DNA of 64,000 nucleotides, from contig CAJINV010000002.1 of assembly GCA_905178155.1 (NCBI GenBank), positions 7,160,743 through 7,224,742 on the forward strand, written 5' to 3'. Every line of letters starts with the position of its first letter. The stretch's first letter is position 1. The DNA is from Amoebophrya sp. A120. Taxonomy: Eukaryota > Sar > Dinophyceae > Syndiniales > Amoebophryaceae. Both the position numbers and the translations under genes were made by a program. The notes below the pieces were generated by a model that had not been told where the DNA came from, ran no database searches, and saw only the letters and a list, made by a program, of their open reading frames with translations. Shown piece by piece: positions 1 to 12,757 of the stretch.

Positions 1-496
1 ACATGCTGCGCCAGCACACGGACACGTTGGTCGAACGCTGCGGTTTCTGCGGGCTTGTTTCTCGCTGCCGCGCAGGAGCCGCAGTGAAGAGCTCCTCATG
101 CTAAATCGTTGTATCTTGCAGCAAATTATTGCCTCTGATGTATCAATTGGTTGATTGGTTTGTTCTGCAGCTAGTGGAGGTCTTCCGCTCGACAATGATT
201 GGCACGGTAGTTCTACTACAACTTGGAAGTTTTGTCTATCATGGGAGCTGCGGGTGGCAATTTTGGATACCAGCAATGGCGGGACCTGCGCGTCTCGCCA
301 AAACGTTCTGGCACCACCAAGTGCGTCCTTTTCATGCACGATCAGTGATGTAGCGGCAATCGTGAATCGTCGTCGTCCACTTCACCGTCCGCTGTGTTTA
401 CAAGAAAGCTCGGACGATCCACAAGTTAATCGCAGCGTCTTGTGGTTCTCGATCGTAGAACTTGTTCGCGGGTGTCGCGCCGCTTGGCTTAGTACC
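1..496. other. Upstream region of first gene, no supported gene
   Basis: The frame of the first gene stays open upstream to about 155, but no ATG occurs in that frame before 497. An upstream coding exon joined by an intron is possible; the sequence TTCTGCAG at about 163-170 could be an acceptor. I see no RNA gene or repeat here. Confidence 0.4.
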
Positions 497-3400
497 ATGT
501 TGGGAGCGGGTTCTTCTAGAGCTGGCGCCAACGCAGCAATGGTGACAACTTCATCATCTTCCTCCCGTAGTGAGCGCGATTCGTGCAACAATGTGGCTGC
601 CGGTGGCGAGGTGGAGCTTCAAGACATGAGCCTGGGAGGGTTCCTACTGGCCGCAGAAGGACGGGGATACGAGCCATGTCTAAGAACTACGGACCATGAT
701 CATCTCGCTGGTGCGGCCTACGCACTGTCTGCTGGAGCAGGGAAAATAAACGATCGGCGCCTGACCTTTCCCTCTGCAAGCGTCTCGTCTGGAATAGACG
801 ATGTCGATGTGATGAACAGAGGAAGGCAAAAATCGGCACAGATCAAGAACAACAGGTCAAAGAAAACCACTTTTCTCTCACGGATACAGACCAGTTGCGC
901 AACCACCTTCCGGTGCTGCCCCTGCGGAAAAAGATCAGTGCTGGCTGAAGAGTTGTCACAAAGAAAAACAAGTAGCGAACCGACGAAATTCGTCGTGACG
1001 GTGATAATTTTGATTTGGCTTTTCTTTGCGGTGAACCAGATTTGCGCGAACCGCCGCTTCACGCGCGTTCTCGGCACGGAGCCTTGGTTTAAGATCTCTC
1101 AGCCTACGTTGTGCTGTACCGGATGCTTCTTCCTTTGCTGCTTCTTCAGCTTCTTTACGGACAGGTTTAAACCTCTGTTGCCCGGCACGGACTTGTGGCG
1201 AAGCAGGGCGAAGAACAGGAGCTGCGCCGATCAGCAGGCCGCGGTGGGGGGCACAGAAGAACATGCTGTGCCGAAGTTCGGAGCAGAAGGAGGGCGGGCT
1301 GCAAGGACAAGAAGTAAGAGCAACAGAAGAAAAAAGAAGAAGGCGAGATTAGCAAAGCTGCGACTGCAGACGGGCAGTGCCAATAGCACAATCCCTGCAG
1401 GTGGGATTGGATTTGGAGGAAATAGTGGCGAAATTGAGATGCGCAACTTCCAAAAGACCTGCAACGGTAAAGATCTAGAGTCAAGTAGAGCATCTACTTC
1501 TGGAGAGTCGTACACATCAAGCGAAGATGAAGGAAGTTCTTCTAGTGTGTCTTCTTCTTCTGACAGCGACGAAGATGTGGACGAAAAAGCAACAGGCACT
1601 CGTCCTGCAGGGCAAGGACACTTGCATCATGGTGCGAGGACTGACAAAAACCAGTTTCTCGTAAACCAAGATCCTACCCCAAGTAGTGCGCGAGGCAAGA
1701 ACACGACCGCGACAAGACCTCCGCTCCTAATTGCAGGCACGCCTGGCGCACCAGCGGATAAAGACGTCGATGACATGGAAAACGATAATAATGACGATAG
1801 CCCCCCACTGATTATTCCTAGCTACCAATACAAGGGGGTCTATCGCTCGCCTGCAGCCATCAAGTTCCGCGAATACGGCGGCACAAGCAGCGAGGGGGAG
1901 GATACCGCTTTTGACTTTCTGAAAGACGTCCATGGGAAGTCTGAGAAGGAAAAAAGAGAAGCAGAAAGATTGGCTCAAAAACGCAACAAAGCGATTGCGC
2001 ACGAGAGCTGTACTGCGAATGCTAGTAGTGGTGGCGCCGCCCTTGCGGTGGCCACAACTATTTCTCCACCCGCAAAACCACCAGCAGTGGAGGACAACTC
2101 GACGAAGCATGCCTGGCGGCAATTCCTGATCCCGGGAATCGCGCTTCCCTCGCTCCTCGCGACGCAGAAGAAGGCGCACCAACTCAACCCCGGCTCCCCG
2201 TGGCGCATGGAGCCACTGTTGCTGCTCTGGGTCTTCCTCTACGGCCAGTTTTTGAAGATGCGCGAGCGGAGGAGACACGCGCAAAGCGGAGGACCACTAG
2301 AGGAAAATTTCGTGGTATGAAATGCAAAAGCATCGTACTAGTAGTAATCGCATTACAAATTTGCTCAGCATGACAAATGGAATTTCTCATGCTGATTTAC
2401 CTTGAAAAAGAGATTTGTCATGCATAAATGGGATCACTACGAGTACGATACTTTTGCAGAGAATACGTGGCCGAAAACGTTGGCGAGTTTTTCCGGGATC
2501 ACTATCCTGTGCAAAAGTATCGTACTCGTATTGCAGTCATGCATTACAAATTTCTTTCTCAACTCAAATCCGCATTACAAATTTTATTTGTCATGCTGAG
2601 GGAATTTGTCATGCATTTATACGAGTGCGATACTTTTGCAATTCATAATCACAGGTCGCTGACGAAGCGGAAAAGCGACGAGGAATTGAACAAAGTTCCC
2701 TTGCTGTCAGCGGACGAACTGTTGCGGAAGTCGTTCTTCACGCAGGAAAATTATCCAAGTCATGGGGAACATCAAGGGCGTCATCACCGTCGTCGGAGCA
2801 GAAAAAGATCTTCGCACAATAGAAATCGGGACCACACCAGCACGACGACCACAATAGACGAAGAGAAAAAGTCCATCGCCCGGCTGACGCGCGACAGCAC
2901 GCAGGTGCTGTCAACGTTGCTGCAGGATATCAAACCTGTTAGTAGTGAAAACGAGGATGATCCGAATTGTCACGACGAGAACCTACAAAGAAACAAAAAG
3001 CCCCACGACCTAAACCAGTACTACCTCCCGGCGAACAAGGCCACCGCGAACGCCTCCACGTCCTCGACGACCTTACGCGAGACCAAGCGGCTCTCTCTGG
3101 TCGCCCTCGCTCTCACGACGGTCGGGGGTTTCGCTTCCGGGTGGATCCACCACGAATTCAGCATTTTTCACCCGGAGCACCACAAGAACGCGGAAGAGTG
3201 GGATCACTTGTACGAAAAGCTAGAGAGGGATCAGAACTTGCGCAAAGAGGAGCGACTGGAGCGGAAGCGGCAGGCATTCGTCGCAAAATACGGAACTGCT
3301 GGAACTTCTAGTGCAAGTAGCAGGCGGCAAAAAGGAGGACAGCAATTCGGGAGAGCAGGTGGTCATGCTGAAGCGCAAGAGATCGGCGAGGCGAGTGGTC

Positions 3401-6400
3401 CTCCACTGGACCGCGATGGAGTAGTCCTCGGTGGTATCGAAGAAGCTGACCCTCAACACCAATCCATCGAGCAAGTAGATGATGGGTTGTTGAACAGTTC
3501 CTGGGGCTCGAATTTCAATCGTATTGGCGACGAAACTAGAAGACACGTGGATAACGTGTTGGCGAGCATTTTCGGCAGTCAGCATTCGTTCAATGTAGGA
3601 GCTGCACGAGGACCAGGAGACGACGACACCATCGTTGCGGACGAAGGGTTCAATGAAAATGAACCGCGTCAAGGTAGTGGTCCTTTACACCATGATGATG
3701 ATCAGGAAGATCATGAAACTACCAGCAACAGTCGGAAGAAGAAGTACAACAGCTCCAGGACAGGGTCGACCTTGCAATCAGTCAGCGAAGAGGCTGGAGC
3801 ACAATCGGAAAGGGAAGAAGAGAGCGAGGACTTAGAAAACGTAAGTCACGGGGGATCTTCCGGTGCAGCAGCCTCGCATGTTTTTGAGGATCCGGATCCC
3901 AACGAGAGCAGCAGCACACCCGTAGATTCGACCGAAGAGGATGACGCCAGCCTTAATATGCGAAGCCGACCCTCCGCTCCAGTTGTTGTGATGAATTATC
4001 AGCCCCCGCGCGGTAGGCCCGCGGGTGGTGCGCAGAACAAAGCCTCCGCGTCAAAGTCAGAAGGTAGTGACGAGGAAGGCGGCTCTGGACCGCCTGGAGG
4101 AGTTGTGACTCTGGCGGACGGTCGTGCGGAAGGAGCGGTAGAAGAGGTAGACGACAGCATTTTTTCCCATTCTCTGCAAGATGAACAGCCGGATAGTATT
4201 CAAAAGTCCCGCTCTGACCCCACCGGGTTGCGTGGAGTTCCCGTTGACCAGCTAAATCGGAAGAAGCGGAAAAAAGAAAAGCGACGACCCACGCCAACGT
4301 CCATCATCACAAACTTCAACGAGGACGGAACTTCTGCACCGACATCAAACAACATGAAAAAGACCATTTCCGCCGAAGAATACGCGTGGAAGACCGGGGA
4401 TCGCGACTTGCTCTACGACCCGGACAGCACAGAAGACGATGTATGCTCTGCAAAAGTACTTATCATAATACGTATAAATTGCATTGCAAATTCTCCCAAG
4501 AACAAAAATGCAATTTGTCATGCTATTTCAGCTAGAAAGTTGCGTTGGATTTGTCCTGAATATCTGCAATTAGTACGAGTGCGATACTTTTGCACAGGAT
4601 ACAGCGACCAGTTTGACAATTTTCACTGGCACGCCGCGGTCTGGAAGTATCTCCACCAGCACAGCTACCTGCTCGGTGTGTTCGAAATTGGTCCGCACAA
4701 CGCAGAGTTCGTCGGATTGATTTTAGCACTACTGCACTCCATGTGCCAAGCGGTGTTTCTGGTGTCGAGTAAAAGCGCGCTATCCTCCGTGAAGGTGCCG
4801 GTGGTGGGGACGGGTAGAACAAACATGCTCAACAAAATGGCCAGAAATGGAGCAGGTGCTGGCCCAGGTGGATCAGCTACATCCTCTAGTGTGGTCGGTG
4901 CCACCACAACGTTGCCGCCAGGGCGCGGATTTGCAACGAGTTGCTGGATCGGCATGGTGTTCACATTGAGCATTGACGGTTTTATGTGGTTCATGGAACC
5001 GAAGGAAGAGGACATCCGCAGCCATCTGGCCGGGCACGGAAACACCGGAAGTTCCGATGAGGAGGACCCCGCTAGTACATCCCCATACTCATCAACCAGC
5101 ACTCTGGGAGGTGGTAACTCGGCTTCGCGAAACGCGTTCGACGATACTAGTGCTGGCGGAGATGAAGGCGATGGTGGTTCTGGAGGCTCGGCTTCGGGAA
5201 GTGGAAGTGCGGCAGGTGGAACTGGCACTGGTGGTAGGGTTGCCGCTGCAAAGAACCACGGTCCTCTTAAAAATAATATTGGAGCGAACAATGACGGCGC
5301 ATCGGGAGAGCAAGGGGCTCGCGGCCCGACGGCAGCCCCTGCCAATGCCAGTGGCTCAGCTCCTGTCTCTTCAGAAACCGCACCTCCACCTCCCCCCACG
5401 CCCTCGAAATCACCCGCAGCGGGCACGATGGGTCCGCCGAGCGAGCCGCGGTATTCCTCGAAAGATCATTACAATGCGAGAAGCATTACAAAAATCCCAC
5501 GGTCAGGAAGTCAAGAACTCCTCCCTCCCAGTCCATTTTCGCCCGCCGCGGCCTCGCAAGACGGAGGCTCCTCTTCCGACCGGGCGTCCAGTAAGGATAG
5601 CATCGTCAGCCGCAGCGTCCCCCGGCCGGACTTGACCCCGCGGGCCAGCGCGTTGAAGAAGAGGGGGCCGCCGCAGCAGCGGCCCAGCAGCAGCACAGCG
5701 AGCAGCAGCAGTTCCACCACAACATTTGGTGGGACGACGGCGATGCTGGGAGCTGGTGCAAATAGTGCCTCCTCCGCGTCGGACTTAAGTTCGTCACAGG
5801 ACGGAATGTTGACCAGCAACACCGGGGATAGCAGTAACAGTCCTGTCGTGTTTCGGCGGCCGAAAAAGAGGGTTACGTTTGACGGACAGGTGACCAAGAT
5901 TCGCCAGGGGGAAAACGGCCTGGTCTTTAGCTACGAGGAACCTGTGCACCGAGAGGAGCCTGGGGATTACTATTTGGATAGAATGCGGAACGACGTTTTC
6001 GCGGGAGATCCTAGCTTCAACAACCTCCTAGCTCAAGCTCAGGACCACGAACCACCCCCACCCGCACCCCCCCACCCGGGCCGCATCCAGAGGCAGCAGA
6101 CCCCGGTTGCGAGGTCTACGGGTCTCGCGGGGCTGGAGGATGTTGATGCGCTGTCGCATGAGGATGGTGAACCACAATCGTCGGAATTTCAAAATAGCAG
6201 TGTAAGAACCACTATTCATGATCCACCTGGTGAGCAGTCTTTATCTTCGTCCTCCTCGTCTTCAAGGGGACGCGCGGAGGAGCGAAGCGGGCGGGGTCGT
6301 GTACGAGGAGTTGCAGCACGACCAGAAGGGGAAGTTCAACATCAAGGAGTAGACCAGCACCAGCAAGGTGTTGATGGAGGAACTACCTCTTCACAGCGAG

Positions 6401-8956
6401 GAACAATTGCACCAACGCTAGGACATGGACAACAAGGAGCTCCGTCGAATAGCAGGCACTCCGACGACGCCAGGGTTTCGTTTGACGAATTCATGAACGA
6501 TCCGTACAACGAGGCAGAGGTGCCGACCGACAATGGAGAGGGCCTTTTTGTCGGTCGCCGGAAGAATATGCTGCGGGAGTTAGCCCCTGAAGGAAATCAA
6601 CGCGACACCGGCGCAGCTGCACCAAAGGACCTGGATAGCCAGGAGGTGAACAAGTTGAAAGGAATTTTTAAAAGCATACATAGGAAAAAGGCATCAACTG
6701 GGACTGCGGCTGCTGGAGTTGGGGGTGCTGGAGTAGGGCCAGCAGTGGGAGCAGGACAAGATGATAAGAAAGCAAACCCCTTGGCGAACAGCGGTCTTTC
6801 CGCGTTGTCGGGTTCGAAGCGATCCACTGGGCGGAGTAGTTCATCCACTTCGCAGCTCTCGAAGCAGAGCAAGTGGAAGGTCGTGCAAAATGCGATGGAG
6901 CACGGGGACTTGAGTGAGAAGGAAAAGAAGAAAGAGCGGGCAGAGAAGGTGTTCGATATCGTAAAAGCCATGATGCACCGCAGGAGCAATAAAGGTGGTG
7001 GCGGAGGAGCAGGACCACCTCCTGTGAGTCAAAGGGATCCAGCTGGTGGTGGGCCACTCGGCCCGCCGGGCGCAACCCCGTTTCACGGCAGTGGCAGCGG
7101 ATTGGGGAAGATTCTTGCGGGGCTGGGGGGCGGTGGAATAAGCAGTGGATCAGGATTAGCACAGCAGCCAGGCGGGGGGTCTAGGTCTTCAGGCGGGCAA
7201 ATAAACATGGTGGATGGTGGTACGACTTCTGACCAGTCCACTGGAGCAGGACAACATCAGGAAGACCACGACGGGAAAATTAACCCAGTTACCGGCTCCG
7301 CATCAGGCAAGCAGAGCATCTCCGAGCGGGACCACCTGCGGCATTGGGTGCGGTACTACCTGCTGGACTGGATGTGGATGAAGTCCCAGATTCTCACTGC
7401 TTGCAGCGTGTTTTTGATCTTTTTCTGCCAGTACGCGACCAAATTTTGGCTGGTGAAGACGCTGGACATGCTGAACATGACCATTGTCGAGTCGATCAAA
7501 ATGATCTGTACGGTGTTTTTGGTCACCATGTTCCTCGTTCCAGCAACAGCGGGGGGCGGAAGTGGAACTTCAACTGGTGGAGTAGGCGCAACAGGAAGTG
7601 CTAGTCAGTCCTCTGACAGTCAAGACAACTCCGGGGTGGTCTCCGAACTCCAGATTCTTGCCTGTCTCGTCACGATTGCCGGTGGCGCCTTATTTAAAAT
7701 CGCGGAGCACTACGAAAAGATGATCCACAGTCTGCACGACGAGATATGAGAGTGCACAACTCCCCCTCCCCCTCACTTGTATGGCATGAAAAGCAACACA
7801 ATCACCAGCACACCTGAGGCCTGAGCATGGCAAATTCCTGCGCCGACTGTAGTATTTTTGTTTGTTGGGTTTCCACCTGCATAATTTGTCATGCAAGCAG
7901 CGCTACAAGGGAGGCAGCGGCTGGATTTGGGATTTTGCGTGACAAATGATGGGGGAGGGTAGTTGTGCACTGTCAGACGAGAAGAAGAGCGTTGAGAAGG
8001 AGCGGGATCAGGTCGTTGGGACGATGAAGGGCCTCGCGGAGGTGGCGCAACTTCGGCACGAGCGGATGAAGCAGATTAAAGAGGAGGAAGAAAAGGAGAG
8101 AGAGGCCGAAAGGCAGCATGCTGCAGAACAAGAATTGGAGTTACAACAGCGCGAAAATATCAAGCGGCGATCGCACCGCACGTCGAATGATTCCACCAGT
8201 AATTCCTTCCGCCTTTTCCGGAAACCGCCCGAGGAAAAAAAGCGAGGAAACACGATGTCCAGTGATAGGATCAGCGTCGGAAGAGCTAGTGGACAACATC
8301 AAGTTCTTGTGCCCTCTTTCAAGAGGAGCACAGCGTCGAACAAAGCGAAAACGGCGAGTGGTAGGCTGAGTGGTCGGGGGGACAACACATCTGTGGCTGG
8401 TTCTTTGAACTTGAAGAACATCAAAAACGAGGCTGAGCGGAGAACTTCCTCTACCCGGGAGCGCCGGCAGTCCGCCGCGGGTAACAGGATAACGAGCCGC
8501 ACTGGCGAACATCACTTCACTGGGGTAGATGACCAGGAGGAACCTCACGACTTCAGGCGACATGTTGCACCGCGTGACCATCATGCTGCTGAACGCGGTC
8601 CTCGTCAAAGTGACGTACTACAAATAGACACGATCGCGGTCGAGTTGCCAGGTCTAAAAATCCGTGCTCAGGAATACGACCGAGAACTTGAACAAGAGTC
8701 AGCAATGGTGCAGCACAAAGACGGTTCGCACCGACAGTCGTGTACCTCCACGGCGTCGTCCTCATCTCGTGGTCTCAGTGTAACTCCTCCCTTCGCGTCT
8801 GGAGGTCCTCTTCGGAAATCCAAAGTGAACCGAATTCTTACCCGCCCGCGCGGATCCAAGGCGACAAGGGTCGCCGAAACCGAAATGGAAACACTTTGCT
8901 ACTATTCGGCTGGAACGAGCACGTGCCCGGCGACACTGTATCCCACATACGGATAA
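497..8956 (+). CDS. Large multi-pass membrane protein, unknown function, five exons split by four introners
   Basis: I do not recognise the family. Inferred exons are 497-2315, 2471-2502, 2653-4441, 4607-7744 and 7983-8956, totalling 7752 nt or 2583 aa. The start is the first ATG in the open frame. Each junction is defined by a short direct repeat around a TIR element, and each excision restores the frame. Hydrophobic, probably membrane-spanning stretches are encoded near 990-1050, 1105-1160, 2200-2250, 3090-3150, 4690-4770, 4940-4990, 7380-7560 and 7640-7710. Between them lie long Ser/Gly/Pro/Gln-rich, presumably disordered regions. The last exon is hydrophilic and charged, with a helical stretch rich in Glu, Lys and Arg at its start. 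The C-terminal hydrophobic cluster faintly recalls drug/metabolite or nucleotide-sugar transporters, but I would not assign that. The true N-terminus may lie further upstream. Confidence 0.75.
2316..2465. mobile_element. Introner family A, copy 1 (150 bp)
   Basis: The direct repeat CGTGG lies at 2311-2315 and again at 2466-2470. The element starts TATGAAATGCAAAAG and ends CTTTTGCAGAGAATA as inverted ends. Its period of 155 nt moves the host frame from 2 to 1, exactly as the flanking exons require. The unspliced reading hits a stop (TGA, 2318-2320). The only GT available at the 5' end does not pair with an AG. Confidence 0.9.
2503..2647. mobile_element. Introner family A, copy 2 (145 bp)
   Basis: The direct repeat ATCAC lies at 2498-2502 and 2648-2652. 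The inverted ends read TATCCTGTGCAAAAGTATCG and, inverted, TATGAATTGCAAAAGTATCG. The period is 150 nt with no in-frame stop, so the element can be read through. It lies only 32 nt of exon downstream of the previous insertion. Confidence 0.9.
4442..4601. mobile_element. Introner family A, copy 3 (about 160 bp)
   Basis: The inverted ends are TATGCTCTGCAAAAGTA and CTTTTGCACAGGATA. The expected target repeats, CGATG at 4437-4441 and CAGCG at 4602-4606, have diverged and differ only by transitions. The period of 165 nt keeps the frame and contains no stop, so retention would simply add 55 codons. The exact borders are less certain than for copies with perfect repeats. Confidence 0.75.
7745..7975. 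mobile_element. Introner family F, copy 1 (231 bp)
   Basis: A 7-nt direct repeat GACGAGA flanks the element at 7738-7744 and 7976-7982. The inverted ends are TATGAGAGTGCACAACTCCC and, at the 3' end, AGTTGTGCACTGTCA; the terminal TA is missing at the right. The period of 238 nt shifts frame 1 to frame 2, which joins the long exon to the downstream Lys/Glu-rich exon. An in-frame TGA at 7747 would otherwise truncate the protein. Confidence 0.85.
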
Positions 8957-10044
8957 GCCGCATGCGGCAACTTGAAGATGAAACTTTTGCAAAATTCAAA
9001 GGAAAGACCGGCGAAGTAGCATGATTACGATAGATGTGCTGCGTGATGTACTGCTTTGCTACATTGCGAGTAAGAAGAAAATGCTCGCCCTCAGTCACGA
9101 CAGTCCCAGTCGTGTCTGAGTACTATCATGCCGATAGGTCGCGATAGACTTAAATTTTCTCGATTTTTCAAAGTCCAAAAAAACCTTATTGATATCAAGT
9201 CGAGTTCTTCGTTTGCGCGAAAGAGTTTGTTGATTTTGGTACCAAAACTTGTTTTCTACCACATCTATGCAATCTGGCCACTTTATGTCCTTATCCAACC
9301 AAAATTGGCGATTACGGTTTCGAGACAATGTTATTGAAGCTCTGATCGATATAATTGGTGATTGAAACTAGATCAATAGGGCCTGTTTTATTTTGCATGA
9401 TGAACACGATACGCCGCTTTTGACGAGTAGACATATGTGTAAATATTTCACGAAATATAACAGAGATTAGCGTTGTAGCCTTTGAAGGTGGGAGCTGGAA
9501 GAAAGCACCGCCAGGTCGAGGACTTCAGCTTTTGCTGCAAAGAATTCGCCTGCTTCTCTTTATGCTGATCGTATATACTGCGTGTACTCTGGACTGATTG
9601 ATAGTTCTTCCCGAAAAGCAGCTATCTCAGACCTCGTCTGATTCGATGAGATCTGTTAACTTCATGGCATAAGAGAGTTTCATGTTCATTCTCTGTAGTT
9701 GACAGCAACTTACGAAATCAATGCACAGAAGTAAATATGTTTGGTGCCGTGTGCAACAATGTTGCCGCGCTCAACAGTAGTTCTGATTTTTTGTGAAAAA
9801 GCAGGGCGCGTCATTGCAAGTACTTAGGAAAATCTGTTGTAGCGAAAGAAAACTAGAACAACCTCCAAACAAGAAGATATACAGAACGTGAACGATCTCT
9901 ACATCAGAAAGAGCTACATCTGCATCGTGCTCGGTTCGTGATTCGTACCCGCGGGAAAGACCCATGCATACTCGTCATTCGTCTCTAAGTATTTGGTAGC
10001 TCCTAGTCGCTTCAAGCGAATCTGCTTCGCATTTCAACGCAAAA
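8957..10044. other. Intergenic region, no supported gene
   Basis: About 1.1 kb separates two + strand genes. It presumably holds the 3' UTR of the first gene and the 5' region of the next. Composition is more AT-rich than the flanking exons and no long open frame persists. I see no RNA gene, TIR element or tandem repeat. Confidence 0.5.
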
Positions 10045-12114
10045 ATGGCTGATCTCGACAGAGAACCAGGCGCCGTTCGCGTTCGGTCGTCGGTCGAGGA
10101 GGCTGTGCTGTTGGAGTTGGAGCGCGAGGCTCGGCGAGATGCGGAAACGGACGCGGCCCGCGCTTCAACCTCTGACGAGACATCTGAGTTCTGGCTTGAC
10201 GAAAACCCGATTTTTCGCCTTTCTCTAGACCAGGGACAGGATACCGAGAAGACTCCTGCCACGACGCACGAACGCGATCACGAAAACGCTGCTGCTACAT
10301 CCATCGTAGTCGTTCGGGCACCCGCTAGTTTAGGTGGCGCGCCTGTCTGCCCGGCGTCCCCGTCGAGGGCGAAGGAAGATGAACACGGTGCTGCGGAATC
10401 AACATCATTGGAAGAGCTAGAACTTTGCAGCAACGACGAGGATGACAAGCCCCTTGCCCGGCGTGAGCCTTCTTTCACAAAATTCGAAATCACCTTCATT
10501 CAGGCATCCGGGCGAGAGATCACGCTGCCGATTGTGATTCCGGGGGACGAGGTGCTAAAAACGCCTCCCAATGGGCCAGATTCCGCACCGATAGCAGGAA
10601 ATGACACCGGCCAGAAGGACGAAAGCGCGGTGGCGGAAGTGGCGAAAAAACGTCATACGACAGCCGAGGTTGATGAAGATGGAGATGCTGACGCTTCTCA
10701 GGAGGCTAAGGGAAAACAAGATCGCGGACGAAGCCGAGATACTCGTCGATACTCGCTCGCAGACGAATCCTTGGACGAGGAGGTCAACCGGTTCATCTCC
10801 CATGTTGATTCTCTGCCATCCTCAGCATCCTCGGATGAACCGGAGGACGAGGAGGAGGACTCAGCCGACGATGACTCAGCAGGCGAGGGCTCAGCCGACG
10901 AGGACTCAGCCGACGAGGACTCAGCCGACGAGGACTCAGCGGGCGAGGACTCAGCCGACGAGGACTCAGCCGACGAGGAGTCAGCCGACGAGGACTCATC
11001 CGACGAAGACGAGCTGCCACCGATTACTAGGGACGTCACTTGTCTGTCGTTCGATCCGGGGACCCGGACGATATCGGTCGAAGATGCTCGCTTGGTCTTC
11101 GCGCAAGCTCTCTCAGACCCGCAGAGTTTGTTTTACAACCACGAGGACGGCTCTTGTGAGACTCCGCCGGCGCTGATGTGGCCTGAGCCAGACCGTTTTG
11201 CGAGGTGGTTGCAAAAGAGGGTGGGCGTTGTCTGGCGGATGCCGGCCAAACTCGTGCGCCTGGGAGCGGAGAACGCCGAGGATGTGATGCGGTTCGAAGA
11301 TATGAATCGGGAATTAATATCAGAAGGCGAGGCAGCAAGACAGTGTGGGAAAAATGGCGCCTCTTCTCCCGCTGGAGCGGAAGGCGAAGATGGAGTCGAA
11401 GATGCTGGTGCTTCGACTTCGTCTATGTTGGATTTGCAAGACGCTGCTGTCCGTGTAGAACTTGGTGCTCGCTTGCGGGTTTTCCTTCCATCCTGCAGCA
11501 CTGTTTTGCCGGAACTACATGCGAAACGATGTGAGTTCTTTCGAAATAGAGACGAAACCATTTTTTACGAGGCGGAGTTTTGGGACGAGGCGCTTACCCG
11601 CCGACTCTATTTTAACGAAGAACTTGGTCGTTGTGGGTCGGGTTGTGGCCAACGCGATGAGCTCAACTACATCGAGGAAACCGCGATCAATCTTCACGAG
11701 CGCGAGGCCAGAGAATATGCCCATTCCGTGTTCGTCCCGAACGAAACGGCAACCGAAGAACGCAATTTGGACTTGCGTGACGAACACGTGTACCAGTACA
11801 TGGTGGACCACTATACCATCGATGGAAACAAGGCGCGGGAGCATTTGGGTTCCAACACGTGGCTGACGCAAGACGGCCCCGAGCTTTGCGCAATTTTTTT
11901 CATGGGGCCCACAGTTTACGAGGAGTTGTGCACGTTGGGTGACTTTGCGGAGTTACTGGACGACATAGTCGCTACTGACGACCTTGATGAAATGGGTTTA
12001 GCGCGGGAGGCTATTCATTATTACGACGAGCTCGATCCTGACGGCTACCCATCTGACTCAGAATATTCAAATGAGATAACCGACCGGTATAATCAAACAA
12101 AGTTCTACTTCTAA
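10045..12114 (+). CDS. Acidic hypothetical protein with DSADE repeats, intronless
   Basis: A 689-aa open frame starts at an ATG preceded by an A-rich stretch and ends at TAA; no intron is needed. The N-terminal half is charged and low in complexity. Residues of about 270-320 consist of a tandem acidic repeat (Asp-Ser-Ala-Asp-Glu units). The C-terminal third is rich in Glu, Asp and Tyr and looks better folded, but I recognise no domain. Strong acidity could suit a nuclear or chromatin-associated protein, which is inference only. Unlike the large gene upstream, it contains no introner. Most likely a lineage-specific protein. Confidence 0.75.
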   Translation: MADLDREPGAVRVRSSVEEAVLLELEREARRDAETDAARASTSDETSEFWLDENPIFRLSLDQGQDTEKTPATTHERDHENAAATSIVVVRAPASLGGAPVCPASPSRAKEDEHGAAESTSLEELELCSNDEDDKPLARREPSFTKFEITFIQASGREITLPIVIPGDEVLKTPPNGPDSAPIAGNDTGQKDESAVAEVAKKRHTTAEVDEDGDADASQEAKGKQDRGRSRDTRRYSLADESLDEEVNRFISHVDSLPSSASSDEPEDEEEDSADDDSAGEGSADEDSADEDSADEDSAGEDSADEDSADEESADEDSSDEDELPPITRDVTCLSFDPGTRTISVEDARLVFAQALSDPQSLFYNHEDGSCETPPALMWPEPDRFARWLQKRVGVVWRMPAKLVRLGAENAEDVMRFEDMNRELISEGEAARQCGKNGASSPAGAEGEDGVEDAGASTSSMLDLQDAAVRVELGARLRVFLPSCSTVLPELHAKRCEFFRNRDETIFYEAEFWDEALTRRLYFNEELGRCGSGCGQRDELNYIEETAINLHEREAREYAHSVFVPNETATEERNLDLRDEHVYQYMVDHYTIDGNKAREHLGSNTWLTQDGPELCAIFFMGPTVYEELCTLGDFAELLDDIVATDDLDEMGLAREAIHYYDELDPDGYPSDSEYSNEITDRYNQTKFYF
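10858..11002 (+). repeat. 15-nt coding minisatellite
   Basis: This is a run of about nine near-identical 15-nt units (GACGAGGACTCAGCC and variants such as GGCGAGGACTCAGCC) inside the acidic gene. The unit length is a multiple of three, so copy-number changes keep the frame and only lengthen or shorten the Asp-Ser-Ala-Glu tract. Confidence 0.9.
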
Positions 12115-12757
12115 ATCCATACGAGGCTCGAGCGCGGATATTTCTCATACAAGTGAAGATGACGCTCGAATACCTTTGTGAGTGAGAAGACCAAGATCAA
12201 ATTGTATACATGATCCGACATATTAACTCACAGGAAAGGGAAACCCCAACCAGAAATACAGATGACTTTCTTCCAGTCGCGGTCTCATTAATTTTCGGTC
12301 GCAAAGAGAAAAAAATCAGATGAATCGATGTAGCTCATGGTCGTCCCCAGGGCGGGCACTTACAGTGCGTTCCAGCTCGGCGGATTCGCTGCTCCGCTTG
12401 AGCACAACATCAGAGAGACATGAGTGCAAAAGGAGAGAGGACCGGAGAAGTATCGAAGTAGAAATCGGGGTGAAAGAATTGCGCTTCGATTTCTTCACGA
12501 CCTTTGCGCTGTCACGGAGGGATAGAGAAAAGGGCGATGCTCGTCTTCGCAGCGGCAAATTCATAGCGGAGTGATTGTACGCGGCCTACGCCGCGGGAGC
12601 TACAACTCTCAATGTCGACGTTGTTGCTGGCTGCGATACAAGCCAAGACGGTGATTGCGCGTCCACAACCACATTGACACGCATGCATTTGTCTGTATTT
12701 CTGTATATAGAAGTTCAATCTTCTGGATCTCGTTGCTTGGGAAAGTGAGAAAACGCC
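12115..12757. other. Intergenic region, no supported gene
   Basis: About 640 nt between two + strand genes. Short open frames exist on both strands, but none shows a convincing start or the codon use of the neighbouring genes. I see no RNA gene or repeat. Confidence 0.5.

Noticed and set aside
10698-11039. Open frames on the minus strand and frame +2 across the acidic minisatellite
   Set aside because: They are by-products of the 15-nt repeat and have no independent start or domain; the + frame 10045-12114 explains the region.
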